38,737 nucleotides of DNA from CAYRDK01 sp043819345 (GTDB lineage: Bacteria; Omnitrophota; Gorgyraeia; Velamenicoccales; Velamenicoccaceae). Every line of letters starts with the position of its first letter. The stretch's first letter is position 1. The position numbers and the translations under genes were made by a program. Below are positions 23,583-31,975 of the stretch, in pieces. The notes under the pieces were generated by a model. It was given only the letters and a program-made list of their open reading frames with translations, was not told where the DNA came from and searched no databases. The stretch covers positions 1 through 38,737 of the forward strand of contig JBDREX010000002.1 in NCBI GenBank assembly GCA_043819345.1, read 5' to 3'.

Positions 23583-24980
23583 ATGGCTACGCCCACAGCA
23601 GAACTTTTCTTTTATGCTTTCCTTTTGTTTCTTAGTTATTTTGCCTTAGTTGCTGTCTACTATCTCGTACTGGCTGCTATCGGATTCTTTGAAGAACGAC
23701 AAAAAGCCTTTGAGGAAGAGACAGAGGGGTATGAAACGATAACCACCTCCAGTTTTACATCACCTGTATCCATTATTATCCCAGCTCACAATGAAGAAAA
23801 AATGATCTTAAACTGCGTCGAATCTGTTATAAACCTTAAATACCCTAAATTTGAAATTATCATTGTTGATGATGGATCAGACGACAAAACATTGGATTTA
23901 CTGAAAGAAAAATTATCCCTTACGAGTTCTGACAGGACGTTTTCCGACCGTTTCCACACCGGAAGAATTCGCGAATTTTTTAAATCCGAAAAATACCCTC
24001 ATGTAAACGTCCTATCAAAATCAGGGAGATTCAAAAAAGCCGGAGCGATCAATATCGGCATCACATTTGCAAAATACCGCTATGTTTGCACAATGGACGC
24101 CGATACCATTTTAGAGCCTGATGCCCTTTTAAAGGTCATGGTTCAAATTGAAAAAAACCCGGAAAAAATTATAGGCGCCGGAAGCTATTTCGGCTTAAGC
24201 AATGGATTCAAGATAGAAGAGGGGAAAATAATTGAAAGAAGCTTCTCGTATCGGCCCATTATCGCCTATCAGAATCTTGAATATATACGCTCTTTTATTG
24301 GAAATCGCATGGCATGGAGCAGATGGAACGCTCTACCTATCATCAGCGGCGGATTTGGCATCTGGCGCAGAGACATCATCATTGAAAACGGGGGGTATGC
24401 CCCCGAATTCAGCAGCGAAGACATGGAATTTTCTTTTAGAGTCCGCGACTTCATCGTCAAAAACAAAGAAAAAAAATATCAGATTATTATGCTGCCTTAT
24501 TATGTTGGCTGGACCAATGGCCCCACAAATGTAAAAGCACTTCTTCTTCAAAGAAGCCGCTGGCAAAGAACCGCTAACGAATCTATTTTTCTCTATAAAC
24601 ATATGCTCTTCAATCCTCAGCATGGAATTTTCGGCTTTTTGACATTTCCTTATTTTTTCTTCTATGAAAGCCTTGGTGTATTTTTTGAAACTGCCAGCAT
24701 CATCTTCGTTATTATTGGCTGGCTCAGCAACTTATTAAACATTAAAACTTTTCTTGTTATCATTATCGCGATGATTCTCACGCAGGCTCTTATATCTTTA
24801 GTAACACTCCTTTCATACATTCGCGACCAACGTTCCATGAAACCTCTTTACATTGTTTATTTAGCTTTTTTAAGTTTTTTTGAATTTTTTTGGTACAGAA
24901 TTATCATATCCATAGCGCGGCTCCAAGGAACACTCGGTTATTTCAGAAGAATAAAAACGCATGATCAATTCGTAAGATAA
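23583..24980 (+). CDS. Processive family-2 glycosyltransferase (PgaC/BcsA-like)
   Basis: A 465-aa membrane glycosyltransferase. One membrane segment (about 9-32) precedes the GT-A catalytic domain, and three to four segments lie at about 352-445. All processive GT2 signatures are present: IIIPAHNEE, D96-D97 in IIVDDGSDD, D172-A-D174, E279-D280 in SSED and Q323-R-S-R-W327. These enzymes extrude a homopolymer such as cellulose, poly-N-acetylglucosamine or hyaluronan while making it. It lacks a fused PilZ domain; a separate STAS-PilZ gene follows, so c-di-GMP control may act in trans. The product polymer is unknown. Confidence 0.88.
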   Translation: MATPTAELFFYAFLLFLSYFALVAVYYLVLAAIGFFEERQKAFEEETEGYETITTSSFTSPVSIIIPAHNEEKMILNCVESVINLKYPKFEIIIVDDGSDDKTLDLLKEKLSLTSSDRTFSDRFHTGRIREFFKSEKYPHVNVLSKSGRFKKAGAINIGITFAKYRYVCTMDADTILEPDALLKVMVQIEKNPEKIIGAGSYFGLSNGFKIEEGKIIERSFSYRPIIAYQNLEYIRSFIGNRMAWSRWNALPIISGGFGIWRRDIIIENGGYAPEFSSEDMEFSFRVRDFIVKNKEKKYQIIMLPYYVGWTNGPTNVKALLLQRSRWQRTANESIFLYKHMLFNPQHGIFGFLTFPYFFFYESLGVFFETASIIFVIIGWLSNLLNIKTFLVIIIAMILTQALISLVTLLSYIRDQRSMKPLYIVYLAFLSFFEFFWYRIIISIARLQGTLGYFRRIKTHDQFVR

Positions 24981-24987
24981 TTTTTGC

Positions 24988-25016
24988 TTGTGTAAAAGAA
25001 AAAATCATGTTATTCT
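24988..25016 (+). promoter_or_regulatory. Sigma70-like promoter of the STAS-PilZ gene
   Basis: TTGTGT (24988-24993), 17 bases, TATTCT (25011-25016); a leader of about 25 bases follows. The STAS-PilZ gene can therefore be expressed apart from the synthase. Confidence 0.45.
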
Positions 25017-25047
25017 TTAACTGTTTTTATGCCAATAACTTACAATT

Positions 25048-25773
25048 ATGGAAATCAAAGCCAGAAAAATAAATAACATTATCGTCTTGGACTTAGCCGG
25101 CAAAATTGACGCCAACTCAGCGACTTTTATTGAAATCATCGGCCAATGTGTCCACGATGGATATACGGATATCTTATGCAACCTTGAATCTGTTGATTTT
25201 ATCGACTATACCGGGGTATCTGCCATCGTCATCGCCTATAAAGAAGTCGTCAACAACAAGGGGAGAATGAAATTCGCACACATTCCGGCTCATTTAACAA
25301 AAATATTTTCTGTGGCAGGATTGGATCAGATCATGGATATCCACGCAACAGAAGAATCAGCTTTAAACAGTTTTGAAGAAGGCCAAACCCTGGAAAAAAT
25401 CTCTAAGCTCCAGTTGCGCCGGCGCTTCAAACGCATGCCGCTTGGCATAAAAATAGAAGCGAGGGCTAAAAATAACAAGGACTATCCCGTTTTCATAGGA
25501 TCGCTACTCAATCTGAGCGGCATCGGAGCCTATATCTATGGAAACCATGACTTTAAAATAGAGGATGAACTGACACTTGGACTGAAATTTTCCCCAAAAG
25601 ACACCGAGATCACAATAGAGGCCCAAGTTGTCTGGCTACCGGACAAACAGATCCAACATCAGATTTACCCTGGCATGGGCGTCATCTTTCATAAAATCTC
25701 ATCAAGCGATCAGCGCAAGCTCTTAGAATTCATTGACAAGAACCTTACGCATAGCGATACGGATACAGCTTGA
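25048..25773 (+). CDS. STAS-PilZ fusion, candidate c-di-GMP switch
   Basis: A 241-aa two-domain cytosolic protein. Residues about 1-110 form a STAS (anti-sigma-antagonist) domain ending the phospho-loop with D-F-I-D-Y-T-G-V-S-A; residues about 125-235 form a PilZ domain with an intact R-R-R-F-K-R and N-L-S-G-I-G. It should bind c-di-GMP and may also be phosphorylated by a Ser/Thr kinase in the STAS loop. It follows the synthase by 67 bases and has its own promoter, making it the natural c-di-GMP effector for that enzyme. No cognate kinase is present here. Confidence 0.88.
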   Translation: MEIKARKINNIIVLDLAGKIDANSATFIEIIGQCVHDGYTDILCNLESVDFIDYTGVSAIVIAYKEVVNNKGRMKFAHIPAHLTKIFSVAGLDQIMDIHATEESALNSFEEGQTLEKISKLQLRRRFKRMPLGIKIEARAKNNKDYPVFIGSLLNLSGIGAYIYGNHDFKIEDELTLGLKFSPKDTEITIEAQVVWLPDKQIQHQIYPGMGVIFHKISSSDQRKLLEFIDKNLTHSDTDTA

Positions 25774-25797
25774 CACAGGCAACCTGTCTGATATAAT
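25770..25797 (+). promoter_or_regulatory. Strong promoter with inverted repeat in the spacer
   Basis: A perfect TTGACA (25770-25775), 16 bases, a perfect TATAAT (25792-25797). The spacer region contains ACAGGCAACCTGT (25774-25786), a palindrome with five-base arms that could be an operator. AGGA before the ATG at 25843 provides a ribosome-binding site. Confidence 0.7.
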
Positions 25798-25842
25798 TTT
25801 GCTATTCAAAAATCAAATATTAAATACAAAAGGACGCGCGAT

Positions 25843-26346
25843 ATGAAAAACTACTATCAATATCTATTATTTTTACCTCTCACTTTTTTTATTGCCGGTT
25901 GTGCCAGCGATCCACAAAAAATTGACGGACTTGAAGCAAAAATAAAGATATTAGAAAATAAAATTTATTCTATTGAAAAAAAAGATGATTCCCAAGAACT
26001 AAAAGAACTTGGAAAAAGAGTCGATACCCTTGAACAGAACTATTATGCTTTAAAAACAAAAGCCGCACAAAAACCTGCTATCGAGTCAATGCCAAACTCC
26101 AGAGAATCAGAACCTAAAAATACCTCTTTAGACCAATCGCCCTCTCTAGAAGAAATTCAAAAATCTTTAAAAAATGCCGGTTTTTATTCAGAAGAAGTGG
26201 ATGGAAAATTTGGCCCAAAAACAAAAGAAGCTATTGAATTTTTTCAGGCTGCTAACGGCTTAAAAGTTGACGGAAAAGTTGGCCCTGTCACCTGGGAACA
26301 GCTAAAAGTTTTCCTCAATGAAGTACCTGAAGGCAAAACAGAATAA
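25843..26346 (+). CDS. Peptidoglycan-binding coiled-coil lipoprotein
   Basis: A 167-aa lipoprotein: a signal peptide ends in the lipobox I-A-G-C (Cys20). A coiled coil (about 28-70) like that of Lpp-type or Pal-partner lipoproteins follows, then a proline-rich linker and a peptidoglycan-binding domain of the PG_binding_1 type (about 100-158) with S-L-E-E-I-Q-K-S-L-K and V-D-G-K-F-G-P-K-T-K. It probably tethers the outer membrane to the cell wall. The strong promoter suggests high expression. Confidence 0.85.
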   Translation: MKNYYQYLLFLPLTFFIAGCASDPQKIDGLEAKIKILENKIYSIEKKDDSQELKELGKRVDTLEQNYYALKTKAAQKPAIESMPNSRESEPKNTSLDQSPSLEEIQKSLKNAGFYSEEVDGKFGPKTKEAIEFFQAANGLKVDGKVGPVTWEQLKVFLNEVPEGKTE

Positions 26347-26395
26347 GAAGTGGCAATCCGTTAAAATTTATTTACCAGATTAAAAAATCTTATCT

Positions 26396-27436
26396 ATGAG
26401 CATCTCACATCTATTTTGGAAAAATTATCAAAGCCAGCTCCTGAAAAACATGCCATCCAAGGAAGAATACAGGTTGCCACTTGTAAAAAATAGCCTTGTC
26501 TTTATCTTAACGTCAAAATGTAATTTTGGTTGCAAGCACTGCATGAGAGATTTTAACAGTGCTACAGACCTGCCCATGGACATAGCTGAAAAAGCCTTAG
26601 CGAGTGCTAAAAAATTTGGCTATAAAAATGTATGCCTTACCGGTGGAGAACCGACGCTGCATGCGCATTTTAAAGAACTTGTTGCCATGATCATGAAACA
26701 TGGCTACACCTTATCCATGCCAACAAATGGATACAATTTTAAACAATTTATTGATGTATTCAGAAAATTAAAGAAGAACACTTTTCTCCCCGCCTTCAGC
26801 CTGGAAAGCACAAAAAAAGAACGTCATGATGCCATACGCCATAACGGTTCCTATGATATTCTTTTAGAAAATTTTAAAATTTGCCGAGATCTTAATATCC
26901 CATTCAGGATCATCTCCGCTATCAGTACCGCTAATTTTGATGAAACATTGGAAATAGCACTCTTCGCCAAAAAGAAAGGAGCTCATTCCTTATCAATCAC
27001 AACCGTGTTACCTTGCCCCCGGTCAGAAGACAATAAGCTCGTCTTAACACAACAAAAACGAAAAGAACTTTTATTCATTGTACAAAAAATTCCAAGCATT
27101 GTGAAAATCCCTATTTTGGCTGCCGCCGACATCTGTGCAAGCAGCAATATTAAAATGTGCACATCCTTAAGTATGAATGAAATTACAATTGATATGAATG
27201 GCAATCTGATTCATTGTTGTGAGATGTCTAATTACGATGCAAGTCAAATTGCAAGAGGAGGTATTATAACGAGCCTCAAAGACAAAACTTTTGTTCAGGC
27301 TATAAAAGCTTATTCAGAGTATACACACAAGTATGCCTGCCAAAGGATAGATGACTATGAATTTCAAAAAGATGCCGATGATCTTGACTTCAACAGCTGC
27401 TTTTACTGCGTAAATAAATTAATTTCACACGCATAA
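26396..27436 (+). CDS. Radical SAM/SPASM-like protein
   Basis: A 346-aa radical SAM enzyme. The cluster motif is C42-N-F-G-C46-K-H-C49, followed by the SAM-contact block C-L-T-G-G-E-P-T. The C-terminal region has extra cysteines (A-D-I-C, K-M-C, H-C-C-E, Y-A-C, and C-F-Y-C), as in SPASM or twitch domains that hold auxiliary clusters. Enzymes of this kind modify peptides or metabolites. No candidate precursor peptide is adjacent; the following gene encodes a membrane-anchored unknown protein. The substrate is unknown. Confidence 0.85.
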   Translation: MSISHLFWKNYQSQLLKNMPSKEEYRLPLVKNSLVFILTSKCNFGCKHCMRDFNSATDLPMDIAEKALASAKKFGYKNVCLTGGEPTLHAHFKELVAMIMKHGYTLSMPTNGYNFKQFIDVFRKLKKNTFLPAFSLESTKKERHDAIRHNGSYDILLENFKICRDLNIPFRIISAISTANFDETLEIALFAKKKGAHSLSITTVLPCPRSEDNKLVLTQQKRKELLFIVQKIPSIVKIPILAAADICASSNIKMCTSLSMNEITIDMNGNLIHCCEMSNYDASQIARGGIITSLKDKTFVQAIKAYSEYTHKYACQRIDDYEFQKDADDLDFNSCFYCVNKLISHA

Positions 27437-27458
27437 AACCCTTTCTCGCTTAACTCTT

Positions 27459-27974
27459 ATGCAAAAACTATTATCCAATGAGTTTATTGTCCACATAAGC
27501 TCACTATTTACGATCGCTATTGTCATATGGGGTATTTTTGCATATCTGGATATTTGGGTTTTACGAAACGCTCAAATCACCTTTAAGATTATTTCAAAAT
27601 TACTTCTTCTGCGCACACAGATTTCTCCTAAGACACCCTTGGATTATTTTATTGTCCAAGGCTACTACAAAGGCAGAAAAGTCGTCTGCCGCATCAACTG
27701 TTTTTTCCCAAAAAATATCTTTCATTATGATTTATACCTGCATATCTACATGGAACCCCAAATCAAGCATAAGCCTGGTTTCCTCCAAATGGACTATCTA
27801 ACCAAAAATACGCACTTCAGAGAAGACAGTAAAATTTACTACCAACGCACAACATCAACAGCCATAAAATCCTATTTTTTTGCCGATATGATCTCTGAGG
27901 AAGAGTTTATTAATATTTTTGAAGAACTGACGATTGCCGCAGAAAAAATTGAATCCGAGCTTAATGATGAATAG
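27459..27974 (+). CDS. Hypothetical membrane-anchored protein
   Basis: A 171-aa protein of unknown family. One membrane segment lies at about 12-32, and the remainder has beta-rich then helical character with no catalytic motif visible. The stop overlaps the next start by several bases, so the gene forms a unit with the metallopeptidase downstream, and it lies 22 bases after the radical SAM gene. Confidence 0.55.
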   Translation: MQKLLSNEFIVHISSLFTIAIVIWGIFAYLDIWVLRNAQITFKIISKLLLLRTQISPKTPLDYFIVQGYYKGRKVVCRINCFFPKNIFHYDLYLHIYMEPQIKHKPGFLQMDYLTKNTHFREDSKIYYQRTTSTAIKSYFFADMISEEEFINIFEELTIAAEKIESELNDE

Positions 27975-28716
27975 GCTCAGCAGCCATCAGAAAGAGTTTA
28001 CGATTGATGCCAGTTCTTTTCTGCCTCAACATTTAAGCCCTGTCTTGGTAAAAAAAAGCAAAAAAAGAAAAAAATCAATTTCTCTTATCATCAAACCAAA
28101 CAACACAATTGTAACTTTAGCCCCATTTCATATGGATCCTCAACGTATCCTGGATTTTATCCATTCAAAAAAGGGATGGATAGAAAAAAGACTGGCTAAC
28201 ATTCATAAAAATCCGATTAACTGCTCTCCAAGAAATTTCGCCGAAGGAGAGCTTTTTCCTTATTTGGGACAGCATTACAAGCTCAAAATATCACAAGAAA
28301 ATCAAAAATACCTCTGCCTGATAAATGACTCTTTTATTTTAAGCAAAAAAAGCGAAAGAGATGCCAAGAAATTATTTATTCAGTGGTATAAAAAACAGGC
28401 CAGGGCCCATGTCGCTGAAAAGATAGCCTTCTTCAGCGATCGCATGAGATTATACGCTAAAAAAATAAAAATCAATTCCGCGCGGCAGAGATGGGGATCC
28501 TGCACACATGCCAATACGATAAACTTTTCCTGGCGAATCATCTGCCTGCCATCAACAATTATTGACTATATTGTTGTTCATGAACTCGCTCACATAAGCC
28601 AGAAAAATCATTCAAAACGATTCTGGGATATTGTTTCAAGAACCCTCTCTGACTATAAGAAGTGTAAAAAATGGCTAAAAGAGGAGTCAGGATATTTTCA
28701 TGCCCTGTGTATTTAA
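27964..28716 (+). CDS. YgjP/SprT-like zinc metallopeptidase
   Basis: A 250-aa protein of the YgjP (DUF45) family. Its catalytic zinc site is H206-E-L-A-H210 with a third ligand at H216 in the pattern HELAH-x5-H, and the family block WGSC is at 177-180. The N-terminal half is the usual basic beta region. Family members are annotated as M48-like peptidases; activity on UTP has been reported for one homologue, so the substrate is uncertain. I start at ATG 27964; 27967 is equally possible. It overlaps the upstream gene. Confidence 0.85.
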   Translation: MMNRLSSHQKEFTIDASSFLPQHLSPVLVKKSKKRKKSISLIIKPNNTIVTLAPFHMDPQRILDFIHSKKGWIEKRLANIHKNPINCSPRNFAEGELFPYLGQHYKLKISQENQKYLCLINDSFILSKKSERDAKKLFIQWYKKQARAHVAEKIAFFSDRMRLYAKKIKINSARQRWGSCTHANTINFSWRIICLPSTIIDYIVVHELAHISQKNHSKRFWDIVSRTLSDYKKCKKWLKEESGYFHALCI

Positions 28717-28737
28717 GGAATAATCCGTCAAAAAAAC

Positions 28738-28766
28738 TTGCTGTCTTTGAAAATATGTGTCAAAAT
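28738..28766 (+). promoter_or_regulatory. Promoter of the CoA-binding protein gene
   Basis: TTGCTG (28738-28743), 17 bases, CAAAAT (28761-28766). The start would be about five bases before the ATG at 28778. TGTGT and ACACA form an inverted repeat across the -10 box. Confidence 0.45.
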
Positions 28767-28777
28767 AAACACAATGT

Positions 28778-29158
28778 ATGCTAATAGATGACCTGAAGAA
28801 AAAGAAAATTGCAATAATCGGCGTATCAGAAGATCCTCAAAAATATGGATATAAAATTTTTAAGGACCTTATCAACGCCGGCTTTAATGTTGTCGGTATC
28901 AATCCTAAGGGCAAAAACATCCTGGGGAAAAAAATTTACAGAAACGTCACTGAAATTAAGCCAATACCAGATATAGCACTGACCGTTGTGCCGCCGGCTA
29001 TTACCGAAGGAATTGTAGCAGAATGTGCTCAAGCCGGCGTCAAAGAAATATGGATGCAGCCTGACTCTGAATCAGATGACGCGATTAATAGAGCAAAAAA
29101 ACTTGGTATCAAAACAACATTCAACGCCTGTTTTATGGTTCAATCTAAGATCTGGTAA
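28778..29158 (+). CDS. CoA-binding domain protein (YccU-like)
   Basis: A 126-aa single-domain Rossmann-fold protein of the CoA-binding (succinyl-CoA-synthetase alpha-like) family, as in YccU. The motif IIGVSEDPQKYGYKIFKDL near residue 13, then G-I-N-P-K-G, and T-V-V-P-P and W-M-Q-P-D-S-E-S further on, fit this family. It is thought to bind CoA or a nucleotide; a cellular role is not established. It is followed 22 bases later by the yajQ-like gene. Confidence 0.88.
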   Translation: MLIDDLKKKKIAIIGVSEDPQKYGYKIFKDLINAGFNVVGINPKGKNILGKKIYRNVTEIKPIPDIALTVVPPAITEGIVAECAQAGVKEIWMQPDSESDDAINRAKKLGIKTTFNACFMVQSKIW

Positions 29159-29180
29159 GGAATATTAAAGAGCGTATCTT

Positions 29181-29675
29181 ATGGCAAACTTTTCTTTTGA
29201 TATTGTTTCAGAAGTGGATTTACAAGAAGTTGACAACGCGATCAACCAGGCAAAGAAGGAGCTTGCTCAACGCTTTGATTTTAAGGGCAGTAAATCTTCC
29301 ATTGATTACAGCAAAGAAGAAAAAACAATCACCCTTATCGGAGATGACGATTACAAATTACGCTCTCTAAAAGATATTCTGGCCGGAAAATTAGCCAAAA
29401 GAAATGTCGCTCTCAAATCACTGAACTTTAACGAACCTGAAAAAGCCTTTGAAGGAACACTACGGCAAAAAGTGGACATTTCAACAGGTATTCCTAAAGA
29501 AAAAGCCAAAGAATTAGCAAAAATCATCAAAGACCTAAAACTAAAAGTCCAAACACAGATTGAAGGAGAAAAACTAAAAATTACTTCCGCGAAAAAAGAC
29601 GATCTGCAGGCTGTTATCGCACACTTAAAAACAATCGATTTTTCGCCTCCAATAAGTTTTACAAATTATCGCTAA
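29181..29675 (+). CDS. yajQ: YajQ family nucleotide-binding protein
   Basis: A 164-aa protein of the YajQ/UPF0234 family, matching from the first residues (M-A-N-F-S-F-D-I-V-S-E-V-D-L-Q-E-V-D-N-A) through F-D-F-K-G-S and the C-terminal S-F-T-N-Y-R. It has two ferredoxin-like halves. A Xanthomonas member binds c-di-GMP and acts in transcription, so binding here is a reasonable inference but not shown. It lies just upstream of an AsmA-like gene. Confidence 0.92.
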   Translation: MANFSFDIVSEVDLQEVDNAINQAKKELAQRFDFKGSKSSIDYSKEEKTITLIGDDDYKLRSLKDILAGKLAKRNVALKSLNFNEPEKAFEGTLRQKVDISTGIPKEKAKELAKIIKDLKLKVQTQIEGEKLKITSAKKDDLQAVIAHLKTIDFSPPISFTNYR

Positions 29676-29703
29676 AGGCTCAAAACAAGGAGAGGAACAT
29701 ACC

Positions 29704-30678
29704 ATGAAAAAATTCCTTATTATCATCGGTATCATCACAGCCATCATCATTACTCTCAATGTCTTTAAAAATGAGATCATCAAAGCGGTTGTTGATGGCG
29801 CAGCCACAAAAGCGCTTGGCACAGAAGTCAATATCGGCAGCTTTTCCTTTAAAATCCTCACACAAACCATCGATATAAAGAATCTCGAGATAGAAAATCC
29901 AAAAGGTTTTCCAAAAGAAAACTTTATCAACATTCCCCTTATACATGTCGTTTACGACTTAAATGACCTTTTGCAGAAAAAAATACACTTAAAAGAACTG
30001 GAAGTCAACCTGAAAGAGCTAACAATTGTAAAAAATAAAGACAAACAGCTCAACGTGGATGCTTTAGCAGTCGCACAACCCGCTGAAAATAAGAAAGAAA
30101 AAAAAGACAAGAAAGAAGCAGCAGAAGCCATACCCATGCAAATTGATACCCTCATTTTAAGCGTAGGCAAAATTATCCATAAAGATTATAGCGTTGGAAG
30201 CCAACCCCAAATTAAAATTATTAATGTCGATTTCAAGAAAAAAACATATAAAAACATAACGAGCGCGCAACAATTAACCAGCTTAATCATAACAGAGTGC
30301 TTAAAAGAAGCAGGCATCAAAAGTGCCAAGATTTATGGTGCCGCCAGTTTGCTGGGAGCCAGTTTTCTGCCTGCAGGTGTCGCCATGGCTTTAACAAAAA
30401 GCGACAGCGTTCAAGAAGAAATTAAAAAAGAGTTTATTAAAACCTATGAAGCATGCCTGAAAGTTTTAGGCGCCCAGGGGAAGGTCACAAGTAAAAATCA
30501 AAAGACCGGCATCCTTAAAGCAAGCGTAAATGGCGCTGGAATTGTTGTGAAACTGGAAAAAACATCAGATACGAATACCACCATAACTGTTTCAGCAAGA
30601 AAGTTCCTGTTGCCTAAACAGCAAGAGGCAGAAAAAATTCTTTACCTCATCAAAGAAGAGCTCAAACTCAACAACTAA
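29704..30678 (+). CDS. AsmA-like membrane protein with DUF3568-like C-terminus
   Basis: A 324-aa protein with an N-terminal membrane helix (about 4-20) and an AsmA-like periplasmic beta region (about 28-180), with V-N-I-G-S-F-S-F, I-K-N-L-E-I-E-N-P-K-G-F and a lysine-rich insertion near 125-138. The C-terminal 80 residues resemble DUF3568, a small lipoprotein-like domain seen in proteins of similar bacteria. AsmA-type proteins are implicated in phospholipid transport or envelope assembly. AAGGAGAGG before the ATG at 29704 is a strong ribosome-binding site. Confidence 0.7.
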   Translation: MKKFLIIIGIITAIIITLNVFKNEIIKAVVDGAATKALGTEVNIGSFSFKILTQTIDIKNLEIENPKGFPKENFINIPLIHVVYDLNDLLQKKIHLKELEVNLKELTIVKNKDKQLNVDALAVAQPAENKKEKKDKKEAAEAIPMQIDTLILSVGKIIHKDYSVGSQPQIKIINVDFKKKTYKNITSAQQLTSLIITECLKEAGIKSAKIYGAASLLGASFLPAGVAMALTKSDSVQEEIKKEFIKTYEACLKVLGAQGKVTSKNQKTGILKASVNGAGIVVKLEKTSDTNTTITVSARKFLLPKQQEAEKILYLIKEELKLNN

Positions 30679-30691
30679 AAACCACTAAAGA

Positions 30692-30952
30692 ATGGCAAAA
30701 GTCAAACTGGACCTGCATGAGATCTACAATAAAGGCGACTTAATTCAAAAACGCTTGAGAGATACCATGAATGAGGCGATGCATAAAAAAATTCGCCTCG
30801 TTGAAATTATTCCGGGCAAGGGAAGCGGACAGTTAAAAAAAACTGTCTTAAGATTCCTGCAATCATCGGAAATCAAAAAGCTTTATAGCCGGATAGAAAA
30901 AGATGATAAAAATTTTGGCCGTATTTTTGTACATCTGCGATACGACAAATGA
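30692..30952 (+). CDS. Stand-alone Smr domain protein
   Basis: An 86-aa Smr (small MutS-related) domain. L-D-L-H at about 6-9 and the I-P-G-K-G-S-G-x-L-K loop at about 38-47 are the domain's two signature motifs; the histidine of the usual H-G-K-G is replaced by proline (P-G-K-G). Smr domains nick or bind nucleic acids, often in MutS2 or ribosome rescue; this free-standing form is likely a nucleic-acid-binding protein or nuclease. Its stop overlaps the next start as ATGA. Confidence 0.85.
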   Translation: MAKVKLDLHEIYNKGDLIQKRLRDTMNEAMHKKIRLVEIIPGKGSGQLKKTVLRFLQSSEIKKLYSRIEKDDKNFGRIFVHLRYDK

Positions 30953-31971
30953 AAAATAATAGTACGAGTTTACGCGATGCTGCATCAACAAAACACATTA
31001 CCTACGAAATTGACCCGCATAATAAACTGACTTCAAGTGAATCCAACGCAAAAACCGGAGTTACAAAGTTTCGAACTGTCTATGATGGCACCTTCAAAAT
31101 CTCTCCAGACAATAAACTTATCTATCATATAAAAGAATCTGGCAATAAAAAAAATCCACAACAGATCAAATTTTCCGGCGTTTGGAGCCTGGACAAAAAC
31201 CACAATCTGACACTAACATTAGACAAATGGAATCAAAATTGTTTTAATAATAAACTTACGCTAAAAGGCGATATCAAGGCTGTAAACGCCCATCAGCTCG
31301 TTTTTTGTTTAACCACAAAAAACGAAAAGAGTCATTCTCCTGACTATCTTTTAAAAATTAACGGGAAATGGCAGGCAGATAAACACAATCAATTATCTTT
31401 TAAAATTGAAAAAAGTAACGCTCTGCAAAAAAATATTACCCTCTGTGGCGCATGGGACATCAACAAGCTACACCAAATTTCCTATGCTTATGTTAAAAAA
31501 AATTCTATAACCAAAAAAACAATTAACCGTACATTAATATTTAAAGGGCGATGGGATATAAATAAAAAAAATAGAATCAGCTACATACTAAACAAGGCGC
31601 TTTGTTCTGTTTTTGATTTTAAAATAACTTACGCCAAAACAACCCCCAGGGGCCTGCAATTTAGCATAAATTTCGGACCTCACATTAAAAGGACTATCGT
31701 ATTATCCGGTAAATGGAATATTTGCAAAAATATGGGCATCATTCTGGAAATCAGCCCCGGCAAAAAAAATACAATTGCGCTTGGCAGCTCATACAAGCTC
31801 AATAAAGACTCTACCATCGATATTACATTTAAAAACAATGAAGGGGAGGGCCTGGGCTTAACAACAAAACTCTCCCAGATTCAACCCAACAGACAAGGGG
31901 AAAAATTCCTGAAGATACTGCTTTCAAAGAAAGAAATTGCCCTCACAGCGGGCATAGGATTTAGATGGTAA
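30949..31971 (+). CDS. Beta-repeat protein, ~30-residue period
   Basis: A 340-aa protein I do not recognise by name. It holds at least seven copies of a unit with pattern (I/L)-x-h-x-G-x-W-x-h-x-K-x3-I-x-h-x-h: the conserved glycines are at 47, 77, 107, 139, 167, 200, 254 and probably 279, a period of about 28-33 residues with one gap. Examples are SGVWSLDKNHNLTL, NGKWQADKHNQLSF, CGAWDINKLHQISY and KGRWDINKKNRISY. It ends in a G-I-G-F-R-W beta-strand with a terminal tryptophan, which is reminiscent of outer-membrane barrels, but there is no signal peptide. It overlaps the smr gene by four bases. Confidence 0.7.
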   Translation: MKNNSTSLRDAASTKHITYEIDPHNKLTSSESNAKTGVTKFRTVYDGTFKISPDNKLIYHIKESGNKKNPQQIKFSGVWSLDKNHNLTLTLDKWNQNCFNNKLTLKGDIKAVNAHQLVFCLTTKNEKSHSPDYLLKINGKWQADKHNQLSFKIEKSNALQKNITLCGAWDINKLHQISYAYVKKNSITKKTINRTLIFKGRWDINKKNRISYILNKALCSVFDFKITYAKTTPRGLQFSINFGPHIKRTIVLSGKWNICKNMGIILEISPGKKNTIALGSSYKLNKDSTIDITFKNNEGEGLGLTTKLSQIQPNRQGEKFLKILLSKKEIALTAGIGFRW

Positions 31972-31975
31972 CGCT

